Shown: positions 37,060-52,200, numbered from the stretch's first letter. The stretch: DNA of 64,000 nt from Atrina japonica (GCA_030159075.1 BROG01001194.1:41042-105041), one strand, 5' to 3'. Notes: generated by a model not told the origin, from the sequence alone. A program made the numbers and translations.

Positions 37060-38590
37060 TATGTTTTCGTGAGCGCTCATATATCAACATGCTCTAATTC
37101 AGCTTGTGTAATACGTTAGAATACTTCCGCTACTGCGTTGTACTGAAAAATTTCATAAAATTCTAGACAATCGCTACAAATGTACAGAATTAGTTATTAA
37201 CAATATCTGATAAATAGAATGGTACAAGACTACACACACACATGCACACTTTCTTATATCACCATGTCCAATTTCGATATTTTTTATTCCAAGGTTTATG
37301 TGGTCAAGTTATTTTTAACCTTTTCATTGGATAGTTTTGAAACATGTCCATGTCTAGGAACATCTTTCAAAATGGAGTCAGACTCGGGGAACACCTGTTC
37401 ATGTTTCAAGATTCAAAATGCTAGCTTTACAGTTGAATAGAAAACATAGATAATAAGCTAACAAAAATATTACAGCCCGAACTAATATACGATACACATA
37501 CAGTATCTCTCGTTAGATTACCTTACTGAAAGCAACTTCACGACAAAAATACACAAGTTCATTTCTAGTGTTAGACGTGAAGAAATCTTCAAAATTAAGA
37601 AAATAAAGGGATGTATTTAAAGGACTGTAATGATTTTGTTCTGAACATATCATGGGGTGAATATGTACAAGTGTATCGGCACATTGATATAATAAGTGAA
37701 ATTGATGCTTCTGATACTAATGCAAAAGCTAGTCAATCAAAAGAACGTTTATATAAGTTTTACAAGTGAGAAATTATGTAAACAGACAAATTTATCTCTG
37801 AGTGCAATCAGTCTAAATGTGCCATAAAATAAAAGTGTACCAACCTGAGTGAACGCTCACGTATATATTGAATAAGAACAAAGACAAAATCTTGGAGCGA
37901 ATTCTTTAACTTCAAACAATATGTAGTCTTAAAATAGATTATGTTTGATTCAGTTCTATACTTACTGACCAGTAAAAGCAAAAGTGCATTAGAGCATGTC
38001 ACGGTTACCCAAAGAACAATATTTACGCACAAGTACATTGTAATACCTTCAGAACCTTCATGTATAATTCACATAGAACGAGATTTGTGGATTAACCTAA
38101 TTCAAATACAAGGTAACAGGAAAGGAATTAAACGTGTACAAACTTACTCAAGCATTAAGACTTTGAAATGACCACATAGATGGTTTTCAGTTATGCGTTT
38201 AATGTTCCATTGTCGTATTTTTAGCATAAAAGCAGAAACAAAGAAAGGCCGGCGTACCCCCATTTGAAAGATACAAGAAAACAAACTTTCGCATTCTTGG
38301 TACAGTGAATTTAGTCAAAAAGAATTCCCCAAAATAGTTCTTTTGTATCACTGTTCGTGACCTGAATGGTTCACTTTGTGGATAGTTCAGTTTGAACTGC
38401 AGATAACAATTTACTGCATGAGTTGAATCTTATTAAGGATAAAGAAACCGGGACTGTGGTGAGTAGAATTTCAATGTTGCAGACTAACTGCGCCAAGGTA
38501 CATCTGAGAAAGAAAATAAAAAATTAATGTTTTATAAAACTTTTGCTCGGATTGGTACATAATGAAAACACTTGGGTGTAGCTTATTTAA
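37060..38590. other. B/C divergent spacer, no exon recognised
   Basis: This is the region where the non-coding first exons and promoters of divergent genes B and C should lie. Short open frames at 37219-37440, 37808-38038 and 37941-38171 have no recognisable domain or splice context. I cannot place transcription starts. Confidence 0.45.
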
Positions 38591-38599
38591 ATTGATTTG

Positions 38600-38945
38600 C
38601 TTTTAATGGCTTTATCTTTTTGTTGAATTTGTCGGTTTTATACATTTACTTTGAAGTGATATTTTGGAAGTATGTGAGGATTTTTAATCATGGTCTTTTG
38701 TTCGTTTGCTTTGAAGTGATAGTTTGAAAGTAAATTTCTATGAGAATTTTCAATCATGGTTTTTATATGTTTACTTTGAAGTAATATTTTGAAAGTACAC
38801 GTATATGAGAATTTCTAATCATGGTCTTTTATACGTTACTTTAAAGTGATAATTTGAAAGTATCATAACTTCCAATCATGGCGTCTATACACTAACTTTG
38901 AAATAATATTTTGGAACTATTTGATAATTTCCATTCATATTTTTC
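38600..38945. repeat. About 60-bp degenerate tandem repeat, 5 units
   Basis: Units built on ttactttgaagtgatatttt, followed by gaaagta, a gap and tttctaatcatggtc. Confidence 0.75.
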
Positions 38946-38949
38946 GGAT

Positions 38950-40112
38950 GAAATGGTGATTAGGTGTTTGTTCTTCAGCTGGAATGTTTCGGCTTGAAAC
39001 CATTAGTGAGTCAACGAGGCTAAGTCAGTGACCCAGCTATTACATTTGCATATATAAATTTAAGCAATTACATTTGAAATTATTCAACTCTGAGCGTTGA
39101 ACTAAATTTCGGAATTTCCTTTCCAAAATATCAAATTGAGTATATCAGGGTTACGATTTAAGTATACCTTTAAAACTTGAGAAACTGATTTTTTTCCGCG
39201 CTTGTTTCTGGTTAATTTGAATATTCCTTTTAAAGAATGTGCATCACCATGCAAATATTTTCTTATTGTGAACAATATCGCCTCTTATTTATGGTATTTA
39301 AAGTTTCGTTGTTGTTGTTTCTCAACTGTTCATTACGTAAGATGTTCTGCTTTTGTTGTATTTAAATACGTGGAATCTGGCCATAATTTGTATTTTACAT
39401 TTTATACATAGCGTCGAATATTGCTGTATCACGCTTCAGAAATGACCTTGGGCTATTTTGTTTTTCATTGTGTTGTATATACGGAATACTCTGTAAACTA
39501 TTGATAACTTTATCTTGCTTTTCATTTCTTTATAAAAACAACAATTTTCTCATTCGGTCAAAACCTCATACATTTTATTTCATTCAAATCTTCCAGATTT
39601 TATGGACGTCCTTGTATTGCATTTGATAAAAATAATAATGATAAAAGAAAGTGAGACAAGAGCCAATAAAACGCCTTTATTAACGACCATCCATTCAGAT
39701 ATTGTTACTATAATCAGGTTATTGTGATCTAATTAGCCACATTTTGTAATTCCTCTTGACACTTTGATTGGAAATAAAATCAGATATGTTTTATTTTGTA
39801 TCTCTTATGACTGTTTTATATTCATTTCTTATTCTTTTTCGATGATTGATGCTATATAAGTTTTTTTTCTGAGCAGGGGACTGATGAATCGTACTGGGCC
39901 TTGTTAAAATGTTTCTAAAAATCAAGTTCCACTTTCATAACATGTGGATTTGTGACAGTTAGCTGATACTAAAAATATGTGTATCATTTGTGAGTTCTTA
40001 CGGGAATTTTTTATTAAATGTTGTGATAAACTTTATGGAATTGAATATTGAATAAATTGCCATACACAAATGATGCCTTCTTTTTAAATCGTTTATATAA
40101 TTTTCATTTCAG
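38950..40112. other. Upstream region of gene C
   Basis: AT-rich DNA. No recognisable first exon was seen. It ends with the acceptor tttcatttcag at 40102-40112, which opens gene C's first coding exon. Confidence 0.45.
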
Positions 40113-40148
40113 AGTTTTTGTTGAAGTGCAGCATTCAGATCTACAAGT

Positions 40149-40295
40149 ATGGGGAAGTATATAAATAGTTTTCTTTGCACTGTAATTCTGCTTGCTGCTC
40201 TGATTTATCATCTGTACATACCAGTGTCTCCAAATGCACTCGAACCTTCAAAGCAGAGATGGTTTGCTGCACATGCTACACTTGTCTGGGATTAC
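40149..40295 (+). CDS. Gene C coding exon 1 (49 codons, signal anchor)
   Basis: The exon begins MGKYINSFLCTVILLAALIY and ends LVWDY before donor GTAAGT. The acceptor at 40111-40112 implies 36 bases of 5' untranslated sequence in this exon and an upstream non-coding exon. Confidence 0.87.
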
Positions 40296-43200
40296 GTAAG
40301 TGTCAACATATATAACCACGGTGTTTGATATCGGAAACAAATTATGTGGAAATTCAAGTTTGATCTGCGTGAAATAACATTGCTTGGGAATTTCAAATTT
40401 GATTGTTTAAATAAAATTAGGTGGCTCCCTGTCTGACTGGTAAAAGGATCCATCCTTTAGGTAGCACTGGTTTGAACTTTGCTGGAATATAATATGGACG
40501 TGTGAGGAAGGTCTCTTCTTGGTACATTGTAATTCAGTTATCTCCCCTACCATTAAAAACTGACTGGAACAATATACATACTATAACTAAAGAATGGAGA
40601 CGTGAAGAATAAAGAAAGAGAAAAAATGGTTTGGATGTTAGAAATAAATGTATAATTTCAAAAATACATCTAGATGATTTCTTTTGTATAAAGAGTCAAT
40701 AAGTTTATGCTTGCCCAAGAAGGTATTGGACCACGACTGTCGACCTCTTTTAAAGACACATGACCTCATCTACAGAGATTGTATCTTTGACATCTATATA
40801 CTGTGCGCTTTGCAAATTTTATTTTTTCCAGTTATCAAGTACCAGACATGACCCTTTCGAAATCCCATCACCCATTGTCTAGTAATTGGTGAATGCTATT
40901 CCTTTCAGACAAGAAAAAGATTTGAATTACAAATGTTTTGAAATAACATAAAGCATTTGATATCGCTATTTATGGCACATATATTGTATTTGTTATATCA
41001 ATGATTTTGCATGTTAAATATTTCTGTTTACTTTCACCCTCTGTAATGTCTGTATTTTACACAACTATTTTATATGTAATGATGAGTGACAACAATGAGG
41101 CAGATAACTCTTGAAGCACAACGATTTTTAAAAAACCCTTGTGGTCGGTCAAGTTTTGATATTTTTGATTTTTAATGAAAATGATATTTAGGGATATTTT
41201 CGTATTTCGAATTCGATGGCAGATTTTATGAAAGTGATAGTTGCCAAGGTAATAAAATAAAGGCTACTGATTCGTCAAAATTGACATAATTTCAGATAAA
41301 GATACAAATTTGTATCTAGAGGTATATAGACATTGTGAATTCAATGGTGAATATTACGGAAGTTTTGTTTGCCATGGTAGCAATATATAGGTTTGTTATT
41401 GTTCAACACTTCAATATTGTTAGATTTTAAAGAAACAATTAGTACCTAGGGGTAGTTTTCTGTGTTATGAATTCAATGGAAAATGTTATGTGCATTTGAA
41501 TGCTGTTGGGTCTGATAGGAAAATTCCAAGGTGTTTGATACAAAGGTAATCTGTACTTTAGATCACTGAAAATATGGGTTTTATTAGTTGAAATCATTAG
41601 AAATACGCAAAAAGTTGGTGATCTTTGATTTACAAAAATATATTTGTTATGTTATAAAATTTTCAAACGTAGCGTTTTGCCAAAATACCTTAAATGGGTG
41701 TGTTCCAATTATCCTTGGGGTCTCCGTGGCCTAGTGGTTAGGGCATTAACCTTTGAACCATGAATCCTCTCACTTCTGGTCAGTGCAGGTCCGAGCCCCA
41801 CTGGAACATAAGCTGATTTTTGGGAGAATGTTTGACAATTTACTTGCGGAAGCCCGATGGGCTCCTCCCGGACACAATGTAACCGGGTTCTCTCATCCAA
41901 TATGGCCGCCATCATATAACTAAAAACATTTTAATAGTGGTGTAAAACACTATTCAACATTCCACTTATACTTTATGAATGTTTCACTATAGCAGGATAG
42001 AGGTATATAATGTCAGCCATGAATGTTTCACTATAGCAGGATTGAGGTATGTAATGTCAGCCATGAATGTTTCACTATAGCAGGATTGAGGTATATAATG
42101 TCAGCCATGAATGTTTCACTATAGCAGGATTGAGGTTTATAATGTCAGCCATGAATGTTTCACGATAGCAGGATTGAGGTATATAGTGTGAGCCTTGAAA
42201 GTTTCACTACAGCAGTATTGAGGTATATAATATCAGCTTTGAAAGTTTCACTATAGCAGGACTGAGGTATATAATGTCAGCCATGAATGTTTCACTATAG
42301 CAAGGCTGAGGTATATAATGTCAGCCATGAATGTTTCACTATAGCAGGATTGAGGTATATAGTGTGAGCCTTGAAAGTTTCACTACAGCAGTATTGAGGT
42401 ATATAATATCAGCTTTGAAAGTTTCACTATAGCAGGACTGAGGTATATAATGTCAACCATGAATGTTGTTTCACTACAGCAGGATTGAGGTATATAATGT
42501 CAGCCATGAATGTTTCACTACAGCAGGATTGAGGTATATAATGTCAGCCATGAATGTTTCACTATAGCAGGATTGAGGTACATAATGTCAGCTATGAAAG
42601 TTTCACTATAGCAGCATTGAAGTTATAATGTCAGCCATGAATATTTCACTATAGCAGGATAGAGGTTTATAATGTCAGCCATGAATGTTTCACTATAGCA
42701 GGATTGAGGTATATAATGTCAAGGATGAATGTTGTTTCACTATAGCAGGATTGAGGTATACAATTACAACCATGAATGTTGTTTCACTAGAGCAGGACTG
42801 AGGTATATAATGTCAGCCATGAATGTTTCACTATAGCAAGGCTGAGGTATATAATGTCAGCCATGAATGTTTCACTATAGCAGAATTGAGGTATATAGTG
42901 TGAGCCTTGAAAGTTTCACTACAGCAGTATTGAGGTATATAATATCAGCTTTGAAAGTTTCACTATAGCAGGACTGAGGTATATAATGTCAACCATGAAT
43001 GTTGTTTCACTACAGCAGGATTGAGGTATATAATGTCAGCCATGAATGTTTCACTACAGCAGGATTGAGGTATATAATGTCAGCCATGAATGTTTCACTA
43101 TAGCAGGATTGAGGTATATAATGTCAGCTATGAAAGTTTCACTATAGCAGCATTGAAGTTATAATGTCAGCCATGAATGTTTCACTATAGCAGGATAGAG

Positions 43201-46200
43201 GTTTATAATGTCAGCCATGAATGTTTCACTATAGCAGGATTGAGGTATATAATGTCAGCCATGAATGTTTCACTACAGCAGGACTGAGGTATATAATGTC
43301 AGCCATGAATGTTTCACTATAGCAGGATTGAGGTTTATAATGTCAGCCATGAATGTTTCACGATAGCAGGATTGAGGTATATAATGTCAAGGATGAATGT
43401 TGTTTCACTATAGCAGGATTGAGGTATATAAGCAGGATTGAGGTATATAATGTCAGCCATGAATGTTGTTTCACTATAGCAGGATTGAGGTATATAAGCA
43501 GGATTGAGGTATATAATGTCAGCCATGAATGTTTCGCTATAGCAGGACTGAGGTATATAATGTCAGCCATTTTATAAATTACTGTACCATTAATAAAATT
43601 TCCATTGTTAGTCATAAATTCAATGTATTTTGTAATAAAAGAATTAACACCAAATTTATAATTGTTTTGAAACAAAATATGTTTTATTTGACTAGATCCT
43701 GTACAAATTAATTTGTATAGGGATGGGGTGTCTACTTTACACATCATAAGCTTTGTTTGAAGTGCAGTGACATGCCATTTTGCTTAATAATATTATAGAA
43801 ACTATTAATTCCTACCTGAAAAGATTTCAACAGGAATGTAAGTCTTAAATAATCTTTGAATAATATTTTCAGATAGATTTAGTTACGATGTTGGGGTTGT
43901 ATAACAACAATATTGCAGCCATGAGATCCTTACCAAAACCAAGGTCAGAACAGATAATCGCAGATGACGAAACACAGGTATTACCATAAACACTACTGTG
44001 ATAAAACTACTACCACCAATAACAACAACAACAACAACAACAACAACAAAGACGAAAACAACAAAATGATGATACTACTACTACTACTACTACTACTACT
44101 ACCACTACTACTACTACTACTACTACTAATAATAATAATAATAATAATAACAATAATAATAATAATAATAAAAATGATGATAATAATAAAACATGAAGAT
44201 GATGTTGACGATGCTGATGACAATGATGATGAATTGTTTATGTGATAACAACAAAGACTGATTATTATATACATCAAAATTTTAATTAAAACTTCAAAAC
44301 ATACATTCTGTATGTATATGATTATATTGTTTAGTTTCAATAGATAAAAATGTTTGTTAAAGCTATATAATCTGTCACAACGATTTATTTTTGTCCCCTG
44401 ACATATAGTCAACAACATGATAAAATGTGTGTTCAAATACATTATCATTTATTTGTTTTATTAGAATTTAAGTTTTCCTGTACCTTAAAAAATCCAGTTG
44501 TATTTCGGTATGCAATGTCTTTTCAGATAAACACTTTCGCCATATCAAATGTACTTCGCAATTCGGTCAGGGGATCTCGGTCCTTTATGCACCCGGACTA
44601 TGTTAAAGTCGGCCGATTTTTATGTGTTTTATATTAATTTCTAAAATACAGGACGTGATTTTTATTGGAAATTTCAGAAACGAATGTTTTGAAACGACAG
44701 AATAGATCAAATTTACCTTATTTAGGTATGGAATGATGATATAGGAAAATAACCGCAAAGGGTAATAAGAATAGAATATATATTAACTGCAAATAGCACG
44801 TGTTTTTGGTCACTCGGTAATCTTCGTAAAAATTACCGAAAGTTAATTTGCATTGCTCAAAGTATGGCAAAAAACCCCGATATTATGGGTTACGTTTGGC
44901 AAGTTTGTTGCAGTTTTACACATGCATTTGTTATTCTAACCATTAGATGGTCTCTTTGGAATATATATGAGATAGAATATCACATGAAATGGGCATGTAC
45001 AATTTTTCAACTACGACATATCGCTTTAAAGAAGTTACACATAGACCTGTGTCATTTTCAAATATTTTCTGCGTTAACAAAACCAATTGATTCAAATGAC
45101 TGAATGCTACATCGTGATGGTGAAATAAAATTGCACACAAAACTGTTATTTCATTCAATTTAAATTTGAATATTTTCATTTTTATTAACATAGGCCACAG
45201 ACGATTTGTTCAGCGGAGTACGTGTTCGAATCTACAGACCGACGAAATTTTCCGGAACACTTCCAGGGTTGATCTACCTGCACGGCGGTGGATGGTGCCT
45301 ATCTAACATTGGTATCTCTTCTTCACTTCCTTTAAACCTCCTTCTCCGTCCTCTAATTTACATATAGAATTATAAAAATCACAGGTACCAAGTATTTATC
45401 GATAGAAGGTTCATGAGACCATTGAGGTGACAACCGGGAACACACAAATCTCTCAAAATTCGGAGGTGTTTTCAGGCCCCATAAATACCTGATACACTTC
45501 TATCATCATTCTATATGTAACACTTAAAAATAATTAAAAATTATGCAAAATGATATTAATTTCGGGGGAAAACCGTTGTTATAAGGTAAAACTTAAGTAT
45601 TCGTGCGTTGAAATAGTACACATTTGCCTTCAATATGACTTGTATTAGTAGGAAAAGTTGCATTTTCCTCCGTGTTATATAAATTATTGTCACCGTGATA
45701 CTGGAAATAAAAACATGGGAAAGTTGAAACAAGCTCACATCCCGAGACACGCAAACTTGAAAATATAAAATAAACCGTAGACACCCAAATGAAATAATGA
45801 TTGTAGACTCACGGCGGGTGTGACCGGTCAATAAGGGATGCTTACTCCTCCCTGACACCTGATCCCACCTCCCTGACACCTGATCCCACCTCCATGACAC
45901 CTGATCCCATCTCTTGGCTTCTACAGTTCCGTGTCTGTCCTTTTTTTTTTACCAGATTCGAATCTATATCCTGTACATTCTAAAGATTCATACTTTGGTA
46001 TCTGAGATTTTATAATACCTATTTTTGGGTAATAGGTATTGGGTGAACTCGCATCTGAGTAAAATCAGCAGATGGTATCGGGTGCCTTGGTTAAAGGTTA
46101 AGGAGGACCTGCCGACGACTATTACTTGATCTTAGTCTGTGTTATAAAGCTCATTTGCTACAATGTATGAATGTGCTTCTTTTTACATAGCTATCGGTAC

Positions 46201-49200
46201 TTCTTCATTATACTTCAGTATTTGTTTTACAAATATTTGATTGTATGAGCTAGTCGCCGGGGTATGACAGAATAAGAAAAATCAGTTTATACGAGCTAGT
46301 CATCAGGGTACGACAAAATAAGAAAAATCAGTTTATATGAGCTCCTCAGAATCATAGGACAGAATAAGTTGAAAAAATGAATTTTAAGCTCGCCAGGAGA
46401 ATAAATAACAATTAATCTAATATATGAGTTTTTCAGGAGAATTTGACAGATTTAGACAATTTGATTTTAGACCGATGTAAAAGACGAACAAAATACAAAT
46501 GTGATTAACATTTCATGGTATATTCTGTACAATAATAATATACAAAACTTTTCTTCAGATGATTACGACGAACTTGTGAGAAATCTGACAAGGAAAACGA
46601 AAGTAGTATTAGTCTCCATTGAGTAAGTTTTGAATCTCATCCCTATCGTTTACGTCGATATTATAGTTTTCTCTACCATAGTGTTAGTTTTTCATCTCAT
46701 CCCTATCTTTTATGTGGATATTATAGTTTTCTCTACCATAGAGTTAGTTTTTCATCTCATCCCTATCGTTTACGTCGATATTATAGTTTTCTCTACCATA
46801 GTGTTAGTTTTATTTTCATCCCTATCGTTTACGTCGATATTATAGTTTTCTCTACCATAGTGTTAGTTTTTAATCTCATCCCTATCGTTTACGTCGATAT
46901 TATAGTTTTCTCTACCATAGTGTTAGTTTTTCATCTCATCCCTATCGTTTACGTCGATATTATAGTTTTCTCTACCATAGTGTTAGTTTTTCATCTCGTC
47001 CCTATCGTTTACGTCGATAATTCCATAGTTTTCTCTACCATAGAGTAAGTTTTTCATCTCATCCCTATCGTTTACGTCGTTATTATAGTTTTCTCTACCA
47101 TAGAGTTAGTTTTTCATCTCATCCCTATCGTTTACGTCGATAGTTTTCTCTACCATAGTGTTAGTTTTTAATCTCATCCCTATCGTTTACGTCGATATTA
47201 TAGTTTTCTCTACCATAGAGTTAGTTTTTAATCTCATCCCTATGGTTTACGTCGATATTATAGTTTTCTCTACCATAGAGTTAGTTTTTCATCTCATCCC
47301 TATCGTTTACGTCGATATTATAGTTTTCTCTACCTTAGTGTTAGTTTTTAATCTCATCCCTATCGTTTACATCGATATTATAGTTTTCTCTACCATAGTG
47401 TTAGTTTTTCATCTCATCCCTATCGTTTACGTCGATAATTCCATAGTTTTCTCTACCATAGAGTTAGTTTTTAATCTCATCCCTATCGTTTACGTCGATA
47501 TTATAGTTTTCTCTACCATAGTGTTAGTTTTTCATCTCATCCCTATCGTTTACGTCGAGATTATAGTTTTCTCTACCATAGTGTTAGTTTTTCATCTCAT
47601 CCCTATCGTTTACGTCGATACTATAGTTTTCTATACCATAGTGTTAGTTTTTAATCTCATCCCTATCGTTTACGTCGATATTATAGTTTTCTCTACCATA
47701 GAGTTAGTTTTTCATCTCATCCCTATCGTTTACGTCGATATTATAGTTTTCTCTACCATAGTGTTAGTTTTTAATCTCATCCCTATCGTTTACGTCGATA
47801 TTATAGTTTTCTCTACCATAGTGTTAGTTTTTAATCTCATCCCTATCGTTTACGTCGATATTATAGTTTTCTCTATCATAGTGTTAGTTTTTCATCTCAT
47901 TCCTATCGTTTACGTCGATATTATAGTTTTCTCTACCATAGAGTTAGTTTTTAATCTCATCCCTATCGTTTACGTCGATAATTCCATTGTTTTCTCTACC
48001 ATGGAGTTAGTTTTTCATCTCATCTCTATCGTTGACGTCGATATTATAGTTTTCTCTACCATAGTGTTAGTTTTTAATCTCATCCCTATCGTTTACGTCG
48101 ATAATTCCATAGTTTTCTCTATCATAGTGTTAGTTTTTAATCTCATCCCTATCGTTTACGTCGATATTATAGTTTTCTCTACCATAGAGTTAGTTTTTAA
48201 TCTCATCCCTATCGTTTACGTCGATAATTCCATTGTTTTCTCTACCATAGAGTTAGTTTTTCATCTCATCCCTATCGTTTACGTCGATATTATAGTTTTC
48301 TCTACCATAGAGTTAGTTTTTAATCTCATCCCTATCGTTTATGTCGATAATTCCATAGTTTTCTCTACTATAGAGTTAGTTTTTAATCTAATATTTGTCA
48401 TTCACACAAATTATTTCACACCGTACATTGTGATATTTTGGCCGTTGTTTATCTTTGACAAATTTAGCCTACCTATTTAAATGACTAAAAATTAAATCGT
48501 TCAAATTATGTACACGTTTGAAAGTCGGAAAATCCAGATCCATTTCTAACATTAACCCCCACAATATTTCGAATGTTAACTCTCATTGCGAAAACGATAC
48601 TTCTATGGATCAACAATTTCGCTCATAAATCAATACTTTGGGCAAAGGACGAATCTTTGCTTTTTGTTCAAGGTCATCGTTTCGGTTTAAAATTCACCTT
48701 TAACATGCCGGTATTACAAAAGCTTCATGTTTACGTTTCCTAATCTACTTATAATTATATTTTGAGGTGTGATAATTGCTGTGTAAACCGACAATGTGAC
48801 GATTTCCACCCGTTCTGACAGAAACAAGATTTAAAAATTGTGACATTTCATATTTAGAGTTATCTCTCGTCGTAAAATGAAGTAAACAAGCGACCGTCGG
48901 CTGAATTTCAGGGGCCGCTGGTCGCTATATAAGTTGATGGAATATAGGAAATAAACAAGGGGAATGTTGAAAATGGCTGCTAAGAATGTTTGAATGTTAA
49001 CGGAAATAACAAAAAAAAAAAATAGTCATACCGTTTGTTGGTTACAATTTCTAGTCATACTTTCTGTTGGTTACAAATTTCGTTGGTTACAATTTTAGTC
49101 ATACATTTTGTTGGTTACGATTGCTAGTCATACAGTTTGTTGGTTATGATTTCTACTCATACTGTTTCTTGGTTACGATTGCTAGTCATATAGTTTGTTG

Positions 49201-52200
49201 GTTATGATTTCTAGTCACACTGTTTGTTGGTTATGATTTCTACTCATACTGTTTGTTGGTTATGATTTCTACTCATACTGTTTGTTGGTTATGATTTCTA
49301 CTCATACTGTTTGTTGGTTATGATTTCTACTCATACTGTTTCTTGGTTACGATTGCTAGTCATACTGTTTGTTGGTTATGTTATGATTTCTAGTCACACT
49401 GTTTCTTGGTTACTGTTTGTTGGTTATGATTTCTAGTCACACTGTTTGTTGGTTATGATTTCTACTCACACTGTTTGTTAGTTATAATTTCTAGTCACAC
49501 TGTTTGTTGGTTATGATTTCTAGTCATACTGTTTGTTGGTTATGATTTCTACTCATACTGTTTGTTGGTTATGATTTCTAGTCATACTGTTTGTTGGTTA
49601 TGATTTCTAGTCATACTGTTTGTTGGTTATGATTTCTAGTCACACTGTTTGTTGGTTATGATTTCTACTCATACTGTTTGTTGGTTATGATTTCTAGTCA
49701 TACTGTTTGTTGGTTATGATTTCTACTCACACTGTTTGTTGGTTATGATTTCTAGTCACACTGTTTGTTGGTTATGATTTCTAGTCACACTGTTTGTTGG
49801 TTACGATTTCTAGTCACACTGTTTGTTGGTTATGATTTCTACTCATACTGTTTGTTGGTTACGATTTCTAGTCACACTGTTTGTTGGTTATGATTTCTAC
49901 TCATACTGTTTGTTGGTTATGATTTCTACTCATACTGTTTGTTGGTTACGATTTCTAGTCACACTGTTTGTTGGTTATGATTTCTACTGATACTGTTTGT
50001 TAGTTATAATTTCTAGTCATACTGTTTGTTGGTTATGATTTCTACTCACACGTTATGATTTCTAGTCATACTGTTTGTTGGTTATGATTTCTACTCATAC
50101 TGTTTGTTGGTTATGATTTCTACTGATACTGTTTGTTGGTTATGATTTCTACTGATACTGTTTGTTGGTTATGATTTCTAGTCACACTGTTTGTTGGTTA
50201 TGATTTCTACTGATACTGTTTGTTGGTTACGATTCCTAGTCATACAGTAAAACTGACTTAAGGTTTTGTTGTATGAGGTTACAGTAAAACTGACTTAAGG
50301 TTTTGTTGTATGAGGTTACAGTAAAACTGACTTAAGGTTTTGTTGTATGAGGTTACAGTAAAACTGACTTAAGGTTTTGTTGTATGAGGTTACAGTAAAA
50401 TTATGATCACATTTGAATTTTATTACAACTGTTGATGATTTATTTGTTTAAAATATCAGTACGAAGGTGTACATTACATTGCACACGCGACTTTGTAGTC
50501 CGAAGATCAAATATAAAGAGGATGATTTTATTCTGACGTAAATGCACCGAACATAATATGAATTGTCCTAGTAACCACCGTAATCATAATTATACATTTT
50601 GAGTAAACCAGATTAACATTGACATATACTGTACAATCAATTGCCTTTTCAATTTTTTCTGAAGCATTACAGTGACCTTCTGTTTCTTGATTTACGAGGT
50701 TCGTAAGTAAATCATTGTGACTTATGAGGGTGTATTTCTGAATTAGTCCTATATCAAGCGGGAATATAATATTCTTAGAACAATAATTTTGCATACGTAA
50801 TTGGTGGTGCTATTTATTTGCTTTTGATATAAAACAATAAATATTAATTTCTTAAGATAGTTAATGTGATTTTAAATCAATACTCTTCTCTGTGATGCAT
50901 ACTCGTCTATCATTTTAAAAGTTCAAAATTCCACAGAAGACAAGCTTGTAAAATAAGTGATCTACAAACTGAATAATACAATAAAATAGATAAGTGATGT
51001 AGTTATTAGATACACATGTTTAAATATAGTATCACCCCATTCTAGATTTATAGAACATGTTATGCAGTTCCAGAATCCATGTGCTTGAAATGCATTTTAA
51101 TTTCTTTTCATCACAAGAATTATTTATAAATATCCATGACGTAAGTAAATGGTGCAAGGTTAAGTGTGCTAAGAAGTGATAACAATATATTAGTCCTTTG
51201 GGAGGTGAATAGATCATATGGAAGATTTACAGCAGACGATACATTGTACTAATAAATCTAATTCAGTCTCCACTCACCCCATGTAATACCTAAATATCAT
51301 TCACACTGCCTGTTCCTCTGAGCTGTCAGCAACGACAATTTTTTAAAAATCGTCTGATAAACGCAAAACCGCTTTAATGCAATTAAAATATCACTAAATA
51401 TGGATTTTCTATTCCGCAGCAAATCACTAATGCAATCGACATATGCACTTGACCAATGTCTAAAGAATCGGTCCAAAACTTGACTAATTAAGCACGGAAC
51501 CAAGACAGACAAATATCGATCGATAACCAAGCTTGTTAGAAGCAAAATTTAAATTTGGAACCCATATTACCATTGTATTGCAATAAGTGACAAATCAAAT
51601 GTGAATGAAACAAATGTCTGTTTTACCAGGATGCTGCTTGTCAGGTAAATTTGTTTACGTTCATCCGGTTTTTACATCGTAGAGTTGTGTTTTATACCTT
51701 TCTATAGAGTGATGGTGGATACAGTAGATTACGTTTATTATGATTATTAGATAGTGCATTAAATCTGCTTGTAAAATATGAAGCCGACGATAGCTCACAG
51801 TGCTTTAAAAGTAAATGTGTTTAGCTGGGCCCTCAAATCATGTCCCTTTGATAGTCTAGAAAGTACTCTTGTTGATATGTCTATATAGTACTCTTGTTGT
51901 ATTATCTAGATAGTACTTCTGTTGTATTGTCTAGATAGTACTGCGCAGTTCCCTGGGTATCGTACGTAACAATCAGAACAAAAAATTTATATTTAATTAA
52001 TTTTATTTTCAAGGAATGAAATCAAATAATATATCAAACTATATATAACCTCAGGTGCTCTCAGAAACACGTCAAACTTTGGCTGATTATTGTACATTAA
52101 CTGTGTTGCCACGGAAAAAGTAGGGTGCCGGACGTAGTTTACATTAAAGGATTTTTCCAACGTTAAACGTGTTTTCATAAAACCCTGTGATTTGACATTC

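Noticed and set aside
37219..38171. Small open frames between genes B and C
   Set aside because: No domain, no consistent splice context, low-complexity composition.
43964..44448. Poly-Asn/Leu/Ile and Ser-rich open frames on both strands
   Set aside because: Compound trinucleotide microsatellite.
47158..48480. 440-codon open frame of repeated LVF(H/N)LIPIVYVDIIVFST units
   Set aside because: It is produced by a stop-free 60-bp minisatellite in gene C intron 4. It starts at a non-ATG codon and has no splice or domain support.
49025..50243. CRISPR-like array
   Set aside because: Units are directly adjacent with no spacers and the DNA is eukaryotic; it is a minisatellite.
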